Origin: Bradyrhizobium sp. WBAH42
Lineage (GTDB): Bacteria > Pseudomonadota > Alphaproteobacteria > Rhizobiales > Xanthobacteraceae
Reading direction: 5' to 3'
Length of the DNA: 64,000 bases
NCBI RefSeq assembly: GCF_024585265.1
Contig: NZ_CP036533.1
Span: 4,101,001-4,165,000, forward strand
Notes under the pieces: generated by a model
Told to the model about the DNA's origin: nothing
What the model saw: only the letters and a program-made list of their open reading frames with translations
The model's database searches: none
Part shown: positions 49,845-59,155 of the stretch, one piece after another
How positions within the stretch are numbered: position 1 is the first letter of the stretch
How the letters are laid out: each line of letters starts with the position of its first letter
Position numbers and translations under genes: made by a program

Positions 49845-52763
49845 TCAGCTCTTCTTCCGCGGCCCGCGCTCGGCCGGCGGCTCGCCACCCTCGGCCGCGG
49901 GCGAGGAGGCCGCCGGCTTGTCGCCACCGCCACCACCTCCGCCGCTACCCTTGCGCGCGGCCTCCTTGATGCCCTGCATGTCGCGGGCTTCGCGGATCAG
50001 CCCCGGCATCTTGGCGAGACTGCCGCCCTCGACACCGATGTCGGACAGGATGGAGTCGATCAGCGGCGCCTGGACGCGGTAGCGCAGCGCCGAGTCGATC
50101 ACCTCGTCGGTGGCGCTGCGGCCGCCATTGCCGTTGCCGTGGCCGTTGCCATTGAGGCCGTCGACCTGGAGGATACGGATGCCCTCGATCTTCTCCATCG
50201 GCTTGACGCTCTCGCGCACGATGCCCTCGATGCGGTCGAGCAGCTTGCGGCGGAACAGCGAGTAGCGCGCCTGATCGGTCAGCACGTTCTCGGCCTCGTT
50301 CAGCATCCGCTGCGCCTCGGCTTCGACCGCCGCGCGCACACGCTCGGCCTCGGCCGCGATGCGGGTCTCCTCGGCCTGTTTCTCCGCCAGCAGGACCTCC
50401 ACGGTCTTGCGCCGCTTGGCGATCTCGCTCTCGCGGGCGGTGACGACGCGCTCGGCGGCTTCGGTCGCCCGGATCCGTGCCTCCTCGGCGGCGGCGCGCG
50501 CGGCGGACTCCTCCAAGGACTTCTGATGGATGGCGATGGCCTTTTCCATCAGCACCGTCTCGACGTCCTTCTCGCGATTGACCTCGAGCTTGCGCAGCTC
50601 GCGCTCGCGGCCGATGCGCGCCTCGTCGAGGCCGCGGTCGGAGGCGATGCGGGCACGCTCGACCTCCTCGCGCGCGGCGATCTCGGCTTCCTGCAGCGAC
50701 TGCACGCGGGCGACCTCGAGTTGCTCGATCGCACGTCGCCGCTCGATGCGGGCGGCTTCCAGCGCCTGCTCGCGCGAGACGTCGGTGGTCTCGACCTCCT
50801 TGCGCGCGACGATCTCGGCTTGCCGGACCTGGCGGTCGGCGTCGATCCGCTCGGACTTCTTGGTCGACAGCGCGATGACGCGGTCCTCGTCCGCGATCTC
50901 GATCGCCTTCTTATGCTCGATGTTGAGCACTTCGCGCTTCTTTGAGGAATTGATGCGCTCGGCCTCGAGCGCCAGATCGACCGTGACGCGCTGCCGCTCG
51001 ATGGCGTCGCGCCGCTTCAGCTCGGCGGCCTCGAGGAGGCCGGTGCGCTCGATCTCCAGCGCGCGCGTCTCGCGTTCGGCCTGGATGCGCTCGGCCGCAA
51101 CCGCCTTCTCTTGGGCGATGCGGGCCGCCTCGATCGCCTCGCGCGAGGCGATGTCGGCTTCTTCGACGGCGCGGTTGCGGGCGATCTCGAGCGAGCGCAC
51201 GCGCTCCTCCTGCGCGATACGCGAGGCTTCCGTGGTCTCGCGCGCGGCGATGCCGGCGACGTCGAGCGCCTGGTTGCGCTCGATCTCCAGCTGCCGCGTG
51301 TTCTGTTCGGCGGCGATGCGCTCGGCGGCCAGCGTCCGCTCCCGGGCGATGCGGGCGGCCTCCACCGCGCGCTGGGCCTCGATCTCGGCCTCCTGGATGG
51401 TCCGCACCTGCTGGATCTCCAGCGCGCGGGTGCGCTCGTCCGAGGAGATGCGCTCGACATTGACAATCATGGTCTGAGCGATGCGGGCTTTTTCGGTGGC
51501 CTCGCGTGCGGCAATCTCGGCTTCGTCGACAGCGCGGGTGCGCTCGATCTCGCGGCGGCGCGTCTCTTCCTCGTTGGCGATGCGGGCATCGGTGACGACG
51601 CGGTCCTGCTGGATCCGTGCCTTCTCGATGGCCTCGCGCGCGGCGATCTCGGCCTCTTCGACCGTGCGCATCCGCTCGATCTCGCGCTGGCGGACTTCGC
51701 GTTCGGAGGCGATGCGGGTGGTGTCGATCGAGCGCTGGTTGGCGATCCTTGTCTTCTCGATCTCCTCGCGCGCCAGCAGCTCCTTCTCCTCGATGGTGCG
51801 GGTCCGCTCGATCTCCTTCTGGCGGGTCTCGCGCTCCGAGGCGATGCGGGCCTCGGCGATCGCCTGCTCATTGGCGATGCGGGCGCGCTCGATGGCCTCG
51901 CGCGCGGAAATCTGCGCCTGTTCCGCCTCGGTCTCGCGCAGCGCCCGCTCGCGCGCGACTTCGGTGCGCTGAAGCGCACGCCGCATCTCGATGTCGCGTT
52001 CCTGCTCGAGGCGCGCGGTTTCGCTCTCGCGCTCGATCTCGAGCGCCTGCCGTTCGGCCTCCAGGTTGCGTGAGCGGATCTTGATCATCGAATCCTGTTC
52101 GATGTCGTTACGCAGCTTGCGTCTGGCCTCGATGTCCTCCATCAACCGGGTCAGGCCTTCGGCGTCGAACCGGTTCGAAGGGTTGAAGAACTCAAGGTCA
52201 GTCTGGTCGAGATCGGTGATCGCGACCGATTCCAGCTCGAGGCCGTTCTGGGCGAGAGCTTCCGCCGCTTCGGTCTTGACCCGCGCGACATAGTCGCCGC
52301 GCCGCTCGTGCATCTCCTCCATGGTCATTTCGGAGGCGACCGAGCGGATCGCGGAGATGAACTTGCCGGCCAGCAGTGCATGCAGCTGCCCGGGTTCCAG
52401 GGTGCGGCGGCCGAGCGTCGCCGCGGCGATGGAGACGGCTTCCCGGGTCGGCTGGACGCGGACGTAGAAGTCGGCCTCGATGTCGACGCGCATGCGGTCG
52501 CGGGTGATCACCGCATCCTGCTTCGACCGCACGATGCCCATCGGCAGCACGTTCATGTTGACGGGCGTGTAGTCATGAATGAAAGGCAGCACGAAGGCGC
52601 CGCCATTGATCACCACGCGTTCGCCGAGGAAGCCGGTGCGGACGAACGAGGTCTCCTTGGAGGAGCGGTGGTAGAGCCAGTTCACGATATAGACGCCAAC
52701 CACGATCACGATGATCGCGACGATCAGCCAGAGGATCAATTCACCGACCAACATCCCTGACAT
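49845..52763 (-). CDS. giant flotillin/SPFH-like membrane protein with hendecad coiled coil
   Basis: A 972-residue protein. One N-terminal membrane segment (LILWLIVAIIVIVVGVYIV, residues about 9-27) is followed by an SPFH/band-7 domain (about 35-215), as in flotillin or YqiK. From about 215 to 850 is an uninterrupted charged coiled coil, with ERARIANEQAI-like 11-residue units grouped in 44-residue super-repeats. The end is Gly-rich and Pro-rich. Ordinary flotillins have 480-700 residues. Its place beside a molybdenum hydroxylase and transporter suggests a membrane scaffold; that is inference. Confidence 0.9.
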   Translation of the reverse strand: MSGMLVGELILWLIVAIIVIVVGVYIVNWLYHRSSKETSFVRTGFLGERVVINGGAFVLPFIHDYTPVNMNVLPMGIVRSKQDAVITRDRMRVDIEADFYVRVQPTREAVSIAAATLGRRTLEPGQLHALLAGKFISAIRSVASEMTMEEMHERRGDYVARVKTEAAEALAQNGLELESVAITDLDQTDLEFFNPSNRFDAEGLTRLMEDIEARRKLRNDIEQDSMIKIRSRNLEAERQALEIERESETARLEQERDIEMRRALQRTEVARERALRETEAEQAQISAREAIERARIANEQAIAEARIASERETRQKEIERTRTIEEKELLAREEIEKTRIANQRSIDTTRIASEREVRQREIERMRTVEEAEIAAREAIEKARIQQDRVVTDARIANEEETRRREIERTRAVDEAEIAAREATEKARIAQTMIVNVERISSDERTRALEIQQVRTIQEAEIEAQRAVEAARIARERTLAAERIAAEQNTRQLEIERNQALDVAGIAARETTEASRIAQEERVRSLEIARNRAVEEADIASREAIEAARIAQEKAVAAERIQAERETRALEIERTGLLEAAELKRRDAIERQRVTVDLALEAERINSSKKREVLNIEHKKAIEIADEDRVIALSTKKSERIDADRQVRQAEIVARKEVETTDVSREQALEAARIERRRAIEQLEVARVQSLQEAEIAAREEVERARIASDRGLDEARIGRERELRKLEVNREKDVETVLMEKAIAIHQKSLEESAARAAAEEARIRATEAAERVVTARESEIAKRRKTVEVLLAEKQAEETRIAAEAERVRAAVEAEAQRMLNEAENVLTDQARYSLFRRKLLDRIEGIVRESVKPMEKIEGIRILQVDGLNGNGHGNGNGGRSATDEVIDSALRYRVQAPLIDSILSDIGVEGGSLAKMPGLIREARDMQGIKEAARKGSGGGGGGGDKPAASSPAAEGGEPPAERGPRKKS
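51315..51974. repeat. five in-register 132-bp repeats inside the flotillin-like gene
   Basis: The marker GATGCGG/C recurs at 51315, 51447, 51579, 51711 and 51843, spaced exactly 132 bases, that is 44 codons or four hendecads. Surrounding sequence is similar in each unit. It is a coding repeat, not a CRISPR array. Confidence 0.85.
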
Positions 52764-52790
52764 CTTTCCCTCCCTCGAACCTATCAGGCG

Positions 52791-53624
52791 TCATCGCGCG
52801 CCGATCGCCTTGAATTGCCGCACCTGTTCCGTCAGCGCTCGTTCCACCGGCAGCCGCTCCATCGAGGACGCCCCGTAGAAGCCGTGGCAATGACGGGTGT
52901 TCTTCATGATGAAATCGGCGTCCGCGGGATCGGCGATCGGGCCGCCATGCGCCAGCACCAGGATGTCCGGATTGACGCTGAGCGCGGCGGTGGCCCAGGT
53001 GTCGATCCGCGCCGGGCAGTCCCTGAGCTTTGGCGCGGTCTGCGCACCGATCGTGCCGCCGGTCGTCAGGCCCATGTGGCAGACGATGATGTCGGCGCCG
53101 GCGATCGCCATCGCCGCGGCTTCCTTCTCGCTGAACACGTAGGGCGTTGTCAGCATGTCTTTGTCGTGCGCCTTGGCGATCATGTCGATCTCGAGCGCAT
53201 AGGACATGCCGGTCTCTTCGAGATTGGCGCGGAAGGTACCGTCGATCAGGCCGACGGTCGGAAAGTTCTGGACGCCGGCAAAGCCGAGCGCCTTCAGCTG
53301 GTCGAGAAAGACGTCCATGTCGCGGAAGGGATCGGTGCCGTTGACGCCCGCCAACACCGGGGTCTGGTCGACCACGGGGAGCACTTCGTTCGCCATTTCC
53401 AGCACGATGGCGTTGGCATCGCCATACGCCATCAGGCCCGCGAGCGAGCCACGCCCGGCCATGCGGTAGCGGCCGGAATTGTAGATGACGATGAGGTCGA
53501 CGCCGCCGGCTTCCTCGCATTTGGCTGAGAGCCCGGTGCCGGCGCCGCCGCCGACGATCGGCTCACCGCGCCTTGCCATGTCGCGAAACCTCTTCAGCAG
53601 CGCCGTGCGTTCAAACCTGGCCAT
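52791..53624 (-). CDS. phosphoenolpyruvate hydrolase-family TIM-barrel protein
   Basis: The 277-residue protein has [21 protein letters not shown] at its start, then [29 protein letters not shown], and [13 protein letters not shown]. These are hallmarks of the PEP-hydrolase-like family (PF09370), commonly beside a Tm-1/UPF0261 gene, as here. The enzymatic role is not established with confidence. It follows the LivF-UPF0261 fusion gene by three bases. Confidence 0.9.
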   Translation of the reverse strand: MARFERTALLKRFRDMARRGEPIVGGGAGTGLSAKCEEAGGVDLIVIYNSGRYRMAGRGSLAGLMAYGDANAIVLEMANEVLPVVDQTPVLAGVNGTDPFRDMDVFLDQLKALGFAGVQNFPTVGLIDGTFRANLEETGMSYALEIDMIAKAHDKDMLTTPYVFSEKEAAAMAIAGADIIVCHMGLTTGGTIGAQTAPKLRDCPARIDTWATAALSVNPDILVLAHGGPIADPADADFIMKNTRHCHGFYGASSMERLPVERALTEQVRQFKAIGAR

Positions 53625-53627
53625 CGG

Positions 53628-55838
53628 TCACCTCGCGAGTCTCCGCCGCCCACCGGTGCGCCCGAACAGGGTTCGAAACGTACTGACGATGGCGGCGGCG
53701 AAATCGGGATCGTTGATGTTCTTAGGCGTGCGAATGAGCTGGCGGTTGCCGGTCTGGCGCACGGTGCGCTCCAGCGTGCGGAACAGCGCGGCGTCGGCGT
53801 CCGGATCCCAGAACGGCTGTCCCCGCGCGTCGAGGGCGGAGACGCCGCCCTCGGGCAGGAAGAAGCGCACCGGCCCATCCATCTGGTTCAGCCGCTCGCC
53901 GATCCAGCGGCCCATGCGCTCGTTCTCTTCCACAGTGGTCCGCATCAACGTCACCTGCGGATTGTGGACGTGGAATTTGCGGCCGCGATAGCGTTCGGGA
54001 ATGGTGTCGGGCGCGCCGAAATTGACCATGTCGAGCGCGCCGACGGAGCCGACATAGGGCAGGCGGCTGCGGATGACCGAACCAAAGCGGTCTTCGGTGG
54101 CGGGAAACACGCCTCCCATCAAGAGGTCGCAGACCTCAGTCGTGGTGAGGTCGATCACCCCGGCGAGCTGGCCGGACTCGACGAGCTTCTCCATCGAGCG
54201 TCCGCCGACGCCGGTGGCATGGAACACCAGGCACTCGAAATCCTCGCGCAGGTCGCTAGCGATCTTCTGCACGGCCGGCGTGGTGACGCCGAACATGGTG
54301 ATGCCGATTGCGGGCAGCCCGCCGGCCTCGCGCGCCGTTGCGGCACGCGCGTCGAGCCGCGCCTTGACCATGCCGGCGAGCGCATTGGCACCGTTGGCCA
54401 GCACCGCGCGCGAGATCGAGTTCAGCCCCTGTACGTCGGTGACCGAGTACATCATGGTGATGTCGGCCGGGCCGACATAGGGCCCGACATCGCCTGATGC
54501 GACCGAGGAGATGATCAGCTTGGGCACGCCGACCGGCAGCGCGCGCATGCCCGGGGCGACCAGCGAGGCCGCGCCCGAGCCGCCGGCCGAGATCACGCCG
54601 GCGACATTGCCCTGGCGCCGCAGCCAGTTCGCAAACGCATCTGCCATTGCGGTCACCGCGGCACCACGGTCAGTGCCGAACACGGCGGAGCCACCGCGGC
54701 CGTGGTTCAGGGCGATCTCCTGCGCGGAGACATCGCAGGAAGAATGCTTGCCACTGGTCGAGACGTCGACTAGCCGCGTGCGCAGGCCGCTTTCGGCGAT
54801 GATGTCGCGGATGTAGCGCAGCTCCTGGCCCTTGGTATCGAGCGTGCCGACGACCAGCACCACCGGAGGGCCCGAGGCCTGCGCCGTCACCGGCTCGCGC
54901 TTGCGCCGCGCCGTCTCGTCGAGCCGCGCGACTTGCGTCGAGAGCGTCCGCGCCGCGGCCTCGATGCGCGCGATCGGTACCGGTTGCGACCATCGCGTCG
55001 GCAGCGTCGGGTTGGAGATGTAAATGCGCACCGGCCCGTCGCGGCGGGGCACCGGCGTCGGCTTCGTTTCGGCGGCGGATGCCGCGACGTCGATCTCCGG
55101 TTCGAGCTCCGCATGAAGCCCGACGCCGAGCAGGCGCTGCTGCAGTTCCCGGTCCGCCGCAAGGCGCGCGGAGTCGATGATGCGATTGATGCGGCCGTTG
55201 ACCATGATCGCGACGTTGCGCGAAATCGCGGTGGCGACGCCGATGTTTTGCTCGATCACGAGCACGGACATGTCGCCGTCTTCGCCCAGCCGCAGCAGCA
55301 TCTCCTCGACCTGCGCGACGATGACGGGCGCGAGGCCTTCGGTCGGCTCGTCCATGATGAGCAGATGCGGATTGGTGAGCAGCGCGCGCGAGATCGCCAG
55401 CATCTGCTGTTCGCCGCCGGACAGCTGGCCGCCGCCGTGATCCCGACGCTCGGCGAGCCGGGGAAAGGTGTCGTAGATGCGCTCGACGGTCCAGGCGCCC
55501 GAACGCAGGCCGCCGGCGAGCCGCAGGTGCTCGTCGACGCTGAGTGAGCGCCACAGACGGCGGCCCTGCGGCACATAGCCGACGCCGAGCCGCGCGATCT
55601 GGGCCGGCGGCCGCCGCGTGACATCCTCGCCGCGCACGCGGATCGATCCGCCGCTCACGCCGACCAGCCCCATGATCGCCTTGCACAGCGTGGTCTTGCC
55701 CATGCCGTTGCGGCCGACGACGGAGAACACACCGCTCTCCAGCGTGAGATCGACGCCTTGCAGCGCATGCGAGTGGCCGTAATAGACGTCGAGGCCGCGG
55801 ACCTCGAGTGCGGCACCGCTGCGGCGGACCTCATTCAT
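53628..55838 (-). CDS. LivF-type ABC ATPase fused to Tm-1/UPF0261 domain
   Basis: A 736-residue fusion. Residues 10-240 are a LivF ATPase: Walker A GRNGMGKT, signature LSGGEQQ, Walker B LLIMDEPTEGLAP, H-loop VIEQN. An Ala/Pro/Arg linker (about 245-320) leads to a UPF0261 / Tm-1-like ATP-binding domain (VVLVVGTLDTKGQELRYIRD near 324, SAGGSGAAS, FHATGVGGRSMEKL, TTTEVCD). Tm-1-like proteins are P-loop-free ATP binders of unclear activity in bacteria. The fusion physically couples transport to a downstream enzyme (the PEP-hydrolase-like partner). It overlaps livG by eight bases. Confidence 0.93.
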   Translation of the reverse strand: MNEVRRSGAALEVRGLDVYYGHSHALQGVDLTLESGVFSVVGRNGMGKTTLCKAIMGLVGVSGGSIRVRGEDVTRRPPAQIARLGVGYVPQGRRLWRSLSVDEHLRLAGGLRSGAWTVERIYDTFPRLAERRDHGGGQLSGGEQQMLAISRALLTNPHLLIMDEPTEGLAPVIVAQVEEMLLRLGEDGDMSVLVIEQNIGVATAISRNVAIMVNGRINRIIDSARLAADRELQQRLLGVGLHAELEPEIDVAASAAETKPTPVPRRDGPVRIYISNPTLPTRWSQPVPIARIEAAARTLSTQVARLDETARRKREPVTAQASGPPVVLVVGTLDTKGQELRYIRDIIAESGLRTRLVDVSTSGKHSSCDVSAQEIALNHGRGGSAVFGTDRGAAVTAMADAFANWLRRQGNVAGVISAGGSGAASLVAPGMRALPVGVPKLIISSVASGDVGPYVGPADITMMYSVTDVQGLNSISRAVLANGANALAGMVKARLDARAATAREAGGLPAIGITMFGVTTPAVQKIASDLREDFECLVFHATGVGGRSMEKLVESGQLAGVIDLTTTEVCDLLMGGVFPATEDRFGSVIRSRLPYVGSVGALDMVNFGAPDTIPERYRGRKFHVHNPQVTLMRTTVEENERMGRWIGERLNQMDGPVRFFLPEGGVSALDARGQPFWDPDADAALFRTLERTVRQTGNRQLIRTPKNINDPDFAAAIVSTFRTLFGRTGGRRRLAR

Positions 55839-56613
55839 GGCCGCCTCCGAGATAAAGCTCCTGCACTTCAGGGTCGGATTGAATTTCTTCCGGCAGGCCC
55901 TCCTTGAAGATGCGGCCGTTGTGCATCATCGTGACGCTCTCGACGACGCGCAGAGCAACGTCCATGTCGTGCTCGATGATGATGTAGCCGATATGGGCGG
56001 GCAGGGAGGTCAGGATCTCGATCAGCTCGGCCCGCTCCGTCGGAGAGAGGCCGGCGGCCGGCTCGTCGAACAGCACGAAGCGCGGCGCGCCGGCGAGCGC
56101 GAGCGCGATTTCGAGCTGGCGCTGCTGGCCGTGCGCGAGCTCGGCCACGCGCTGGTCCTTCACGGCGGATAGATGCACAGCCTGCACGAGATTGTCGGCC
56201 GCATGCATCAGCGCATCATTCTGTCCCGGACGCAGGAACGAGAAGCGTCCGCGCGAGACGCCGCGGCAGGCGAGATAGACGTTGTCCTGTACGGTGAGGC
56301 CGGGGAACAGCGCCGAAATCTGGTAAGTGCGACGCAACCCGCGGCGGATGCGCTCATAAGGCGGGAAATGCGTCACGTCCTCGCCGAAGAAGCGGATGGT
56401 GCCGGAGGAGGGCGGGAAGTCGCCCGTGATGCAGTTGAACAGCGTGGTCTTGCCGGCACCGTTCGAGCCGAGCACGGCGCGCCGCTCGCCCGGTCGCACG
56501 GTAATGGTGACGTCGGTCAGCGCCGCGAGCGCGCCGAACAGCCGCGTCACGCCGCGCAGCTCCAGTGCAGCGCCGGCACCGACGACGGAGAGGCGTTGGG
56601 CGACGCTATCCAT
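55831..56613 (-). CDS. livG: Liv-type ABC transporter ATPase (LivG family), second system
   Basis: The 260-residue ATPase has Walker A GSNGAGKT near residue 50, Walker B FVLFDEP, HGQQRQ in the signature position (LAHGQQRQLEIAL), and H-loop IEHDMD. RTYQISALFPGLTVQDN supports the LivG type. It overlaps livM by eight bases and the LivF fusion by eight bases. Confidence 0.92.
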   Translation of the reverse strand: MDSVAQRLSVVGAGAALELRGVTRLFGALAALTDVTITVRPGERRAVLGSNGAGKTTLFNCITGDFPPSSGTIRFFGEDVTHFPPYERIRRGLRRTYQISALFPGLTVQDNVYLACRGVSRGRFSFLRPGQNDALMHAADNLVQAVHLSAVKDQRVAELAHGQQRQLEIALALAGAPRFVLFDEPAAGLSPTERAELIEILTSLPAHIGYIIIEHDMDVALRVVESVTMMHNGRIFKEGLPEEIQSDPEVQELYLGGGHE

Positions 56614-57688
56614 GGTGGCGCCCTCCGCCGGAGCGGCTCACCTCGCGCCGTTGATACTGACGCCAGCGCTGCCAGAGGCCGATGACCCCGTCCGAGGACC
56701 AGAACACGATGGCGAGGAAGCCGAGCCCGATCAGCAGGCGGAAGCGGTTGCCGTCGAGCCCGAGCCGGACCAGGAAGTCGAGCGCGAAGGTGCGTAGCAG
56801 CACGAAGATCAGCGCGCCGATGTAGGGACCGATCGGGCGCGTGATGCCGCCGACGACGGCGATGATCAGCACGTCGATGCAGGCCCCGACGCTGACCGAG
56901 CCCGGCGAGATCTGGCGATAGTTCCAGACCTGGAGCACGCCGGCGAGCGCGGCGACGAAAGACGCGAAGGCATAGGCTGCGACGCGGTGCGCATTGACGT
57001 TGAAGCCGAGCGCCGCCATGCGCCGCGGATTGTCGCGCACACCCTGAAGCGCGAGGCCGAACGGGGCGCGCGAGACATATTCGACCGCGAAGTAGCAGAG
57101 CGCGGCGACCGCGAGCACGACATAATAGAAGGGGATGTCGGCGCGCCAGTTCACGCCCCAGAAGTGCGGCGTCGCCACGTTGTTGATGCCGGTATGGCCG
57201 TTGAAGATCGCCCAGTTCTGGTTGGTGAAATAGTAGAAGGCGGCGCCAATGGCGAGCGTGATCATGATGGTGTAGATGCCTTCGGTGCGCACCGCGAGCG
57301 CGCCGCCGAGGGTGCCGAAGGCGGTCGCCAGCGCCAGCGCCATCGGCACTGCGAGCCACCACGGCCAACCCAGGCTGATATTGGCGTTGCCGCTGACGCC
57401 GAACACGGCGACCATGTAGGCCGAGAAGCCCGCAATGGTAAGCTGCATCAGGCTGACCATGCCGCCATAGCCGGCGAGGAACATCAGGCTCAGCGCCATG
57501 GTGCCGAGGATCAGCGTGGTGGCGAAGATCTCGATCAGGAAGAAGCCGCTCGCGATTAGCGGCATGACCAGGAGGATGGCCGCGACGGCCCAGGCGGCGG
57601 GGTTGTTGATCTCCGGCCATGTCCGGGTCGGCCGCTGCGCCTTGGTGGCGCGGCCTACGGCGACGGGGGCTTCGTGGGCGAGCGACAT
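56606..57688 (-). CDS. livM: Liv-type ABC transporter permease (LivM family), second system
   Basis: The 360-residue permease has about ten hydrophobic segments, an early MFLAGYGGMVSLMQLTIAGF (LivM-type first motif), and VVGGITRPIGPYIGALIF near the C-terminus. A 35-residue hydrophilic N-terminus precedes the first segment. It starts one base after livH ends and overlaps livG. Confidence 0.91.
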   Translation of the reverse strand: MSLAHEAPVAVGRATKAQRPTRTWPEINNPAAWAVAAILLVMPLIASGFFLIEIFATTLILGTMALSLMFLAGYGGMVSLMQLTIAGFSAYMVAVFGVSGNANISLGWPWWLAVPMALALATAFGTLGGALAVRTEGIYTIMITLAIGAAFYYFTNQNWAIFNGHTGINNVATPHFWGVNWRADIPFYYVVLAVAALCYFAVEYVSRAPFGLALQGVRDNPRRMAALGFNVNAHRVAAYAFASFVAALAGVLQVWNYRQISPGSVSVGACIDVLIIAVVGGITRPIGPYIGALIFVLLRTFALDFLVRLGLDGNRFRLLIGLGFLAIVFWSSDGVIGLWQRWRQYQRREVSRSGGGRHHG

Positions 57689-57689
57689 C

Positions 57690-58700
57690 TCAGCGCCTCG
57701 CCAATAGGCCTTGCGGCCGGATCGCCAGCACCACCACCATGATCAGGAAGGTCACGACGATGGCGTAGGTCGGGATGTAGACCGAGCCGAGCTGCTCGGC
57801 GAGGCCGATGATCACCGCACCGAGCGCCGCGCCCGGGATCGAGCCCATGCCGCCCACGATCACGACGACGAGGGACGCCAGCAGGAAGCGGATGTCTTCG
57901 CCGGGCGATAAGGACTGGAATGTGCCGCCGACGACGCCGGCGATGCCCGCAAGCCCCGCGCCGAAGGCGAACACGGCGACGAAGACGAGTTGGATGCGTA
58001 CGCCGGTCGCGGCGAGAATGTCGCGATCGTCGACGCCGGCGCGGACGATCATGCCGATCCGGGTGCGGTTGAGCGCGAGCCACATCGCGACGCCAATGAC
58101 CACGGAGGCCGCGAAGATCACGAGCCTGACGAGCGGATATCTGAGATAGACCGGCTCGCCCGAGGATTTAATCGCCGTGACCAGCGGCAGCTCGATCGGA
58201 CCGATCAGCCAGTTCGGGGTCTGGATCTGGTAGAAGTCACCGCCGCAGGCCCACAGCATGAGATCGGCAAACACGATCGACAGTCCGATCGTCACCATGG
58301 TCTGCCTGAGATCCTGGCCCTCCATCCGGCGGAACACGATCACCTGCAGCAGCACGCCGACAAAGGCGGTCAGGATAAAGGCGACGATGAAGCCGAGGAT
58401 CCACGAGCCGGTCGATGTGCTGATGGCGTAGCCGACATAGCCGCCGAACAGATAGAGCGAGCCGTGCGCGAGGTTGACGTTGCGCATCAGGCCGAAGATC
58501 AGGGTGAAGCCGCTGGCGACGAGGAAGTAGAGGCCGCCAAGCGTGATGCCGTTGAACACCGCGTTGAGGAAGACGCGCTTGCGGCCGATCGCCTCTTCCA
58601 GCCCCGGCGGCCAGACCGCGAAGATCAGCCAGAGCACGACCGCAATCGCGATGATCGTAATCAGCGCCCAGGCCGGATGGCGTTCGACGAAGCGGCTCAT
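57690..58700 (-). CDS. livH: Liv-type ABC transporter permease (LivH family), second system
   Basis: The 336-residue permease has an extra N-terminal segment (residues 10-32), then the LivH motif GGLYFLVASGFTLIFGLMRNV, and the C-terminal VVIVGGMGSIPGAALGAV coupling block. It is the first gene of the uninterrupted minus-strand cluster that runs to 39030. The upstream 455 bp hold repeats and presumably the promoter. Confidence 0.92.
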   Translation of the reverse strand: MSRFVERHPAWALITIIAIAVVLWLIFAVWPPGLEEAIGRKRVFLNAVFNGITLGGLYFLVASGFTLIFGLMRNVNLAHGSLYLFGGYVGYAISTSTGSWILGFIVAFILTAFVGVLLQVIVFRRMEGQDLRQTMVTIGLSIVFADLMLWACGGDFYQIQTPNWLIGPIELPLVTAIKSSGEPVYLRYPLVRLVIFAASVVIGVAMWLALNRTRIGMIVRAGVDDRDILAATGVRIQLVFVAVFAFGAGLAGIAGVVGGTFQSLSPGEDIRFLLASLVVVIVGGMGSIPGAALGAVIIGLAEQLGSVYIPTYAIVVTFLIMVVVLAIRPQGLLARR

Positions 58701-58760
58701 GGCTTCACCTCGCCCCGCTTGCGGCGGAGCAATCGCATATCGGAGGTGGAGGCTCCGCAG

Positions 58761-58896
58761 CCCATCCTTCGAGACGCCCGCTTTGGCGGGCTCCTCAGGA
58801 TGAAGGCAGAGTATGCGGCAGCAGTTTCAGCGGGCCCAATGCTGATTAGCCTCATCCTGAGGAGACCGCGGAGCGGTCGTCTTGAAGGACGAGGCG
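58761..58896. repeat. second intergenic repeat type (repeat B)
   Basis: Perfect 13-bp inner arms CTCCTCAGGATGA (58791-58803) and TCATCCTGAGGAG (58852-58864) are flanked by imperfect outer arms, CATCCTTCGAGACG at the left and CGTCTTGAAGGACG at the right. I have met this motif many times in Bradyrhizobium intergenic regions. Only one copy is in the window. Confidence 0.7.
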
Positions 58897-58947
58897 CTTG
58901 CGCAGACCCTTCCAAGCGGTCGTGTGTGATAGCTTTTGCGCGTGCGT

Positions 58948-59014
58948 AGAGAGGTCGCGCCGAAGGCGCGGGTTCACCGCAACCCTCTCCCCGCAAGCGG
59001 GGCGAGGGGGCATG
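58948..59014. repeat. fragment of the intergenic palindromic repeat (copy 4)
   Basis: It keeps GAGAGGTCGCGCCGAAGGCGCGGGT and the diverged hairpin CCCTCTCCCC-GCAAG-CGGGGCGAGGG. These correspond to the reverse complement of the middle of copies 2 and 3. Ends are missing. Confidence 0.6.
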
Positions 59015-59155
59015 CAAGCCGTTGCCGGCTGCTGGCCCTGCCATGGACGAACGTCCTCCCTGGACTCGCGATCCTCTTTCGGGATCGCGTTGCCGGCATC
59101 CTAGCCAGGCGGCGAGGGCGACGTTTGATCGTGAGTATCTTTTCGTGGCCTGCGC

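Larger units (their letters stand above)
58701..59155. other. 455-bp intergenic region with two repeat elements
   Basis: It lies between livH and the araC-type gene (both minus strand). It contains repeat B (58761-58896) and a fragment of the palindromic repeat (58948-59014). The remaining sequence shows GAGGATCGCGAG-type complementarity (CTCGCGATCCTCTTTCGGGATCGCG) around 59064-59088, a possible hairpin. No open reading frame of interest was seen. Confidence 0.5.

Noticed and set aside
51240-51900. Regularly spaced repeats that could suggest a CRISPR array
   Set aside because: The 132-bp period is far longer than CRISPR units, it keeps an open coding frame and encodes a hendecad coiled coil.
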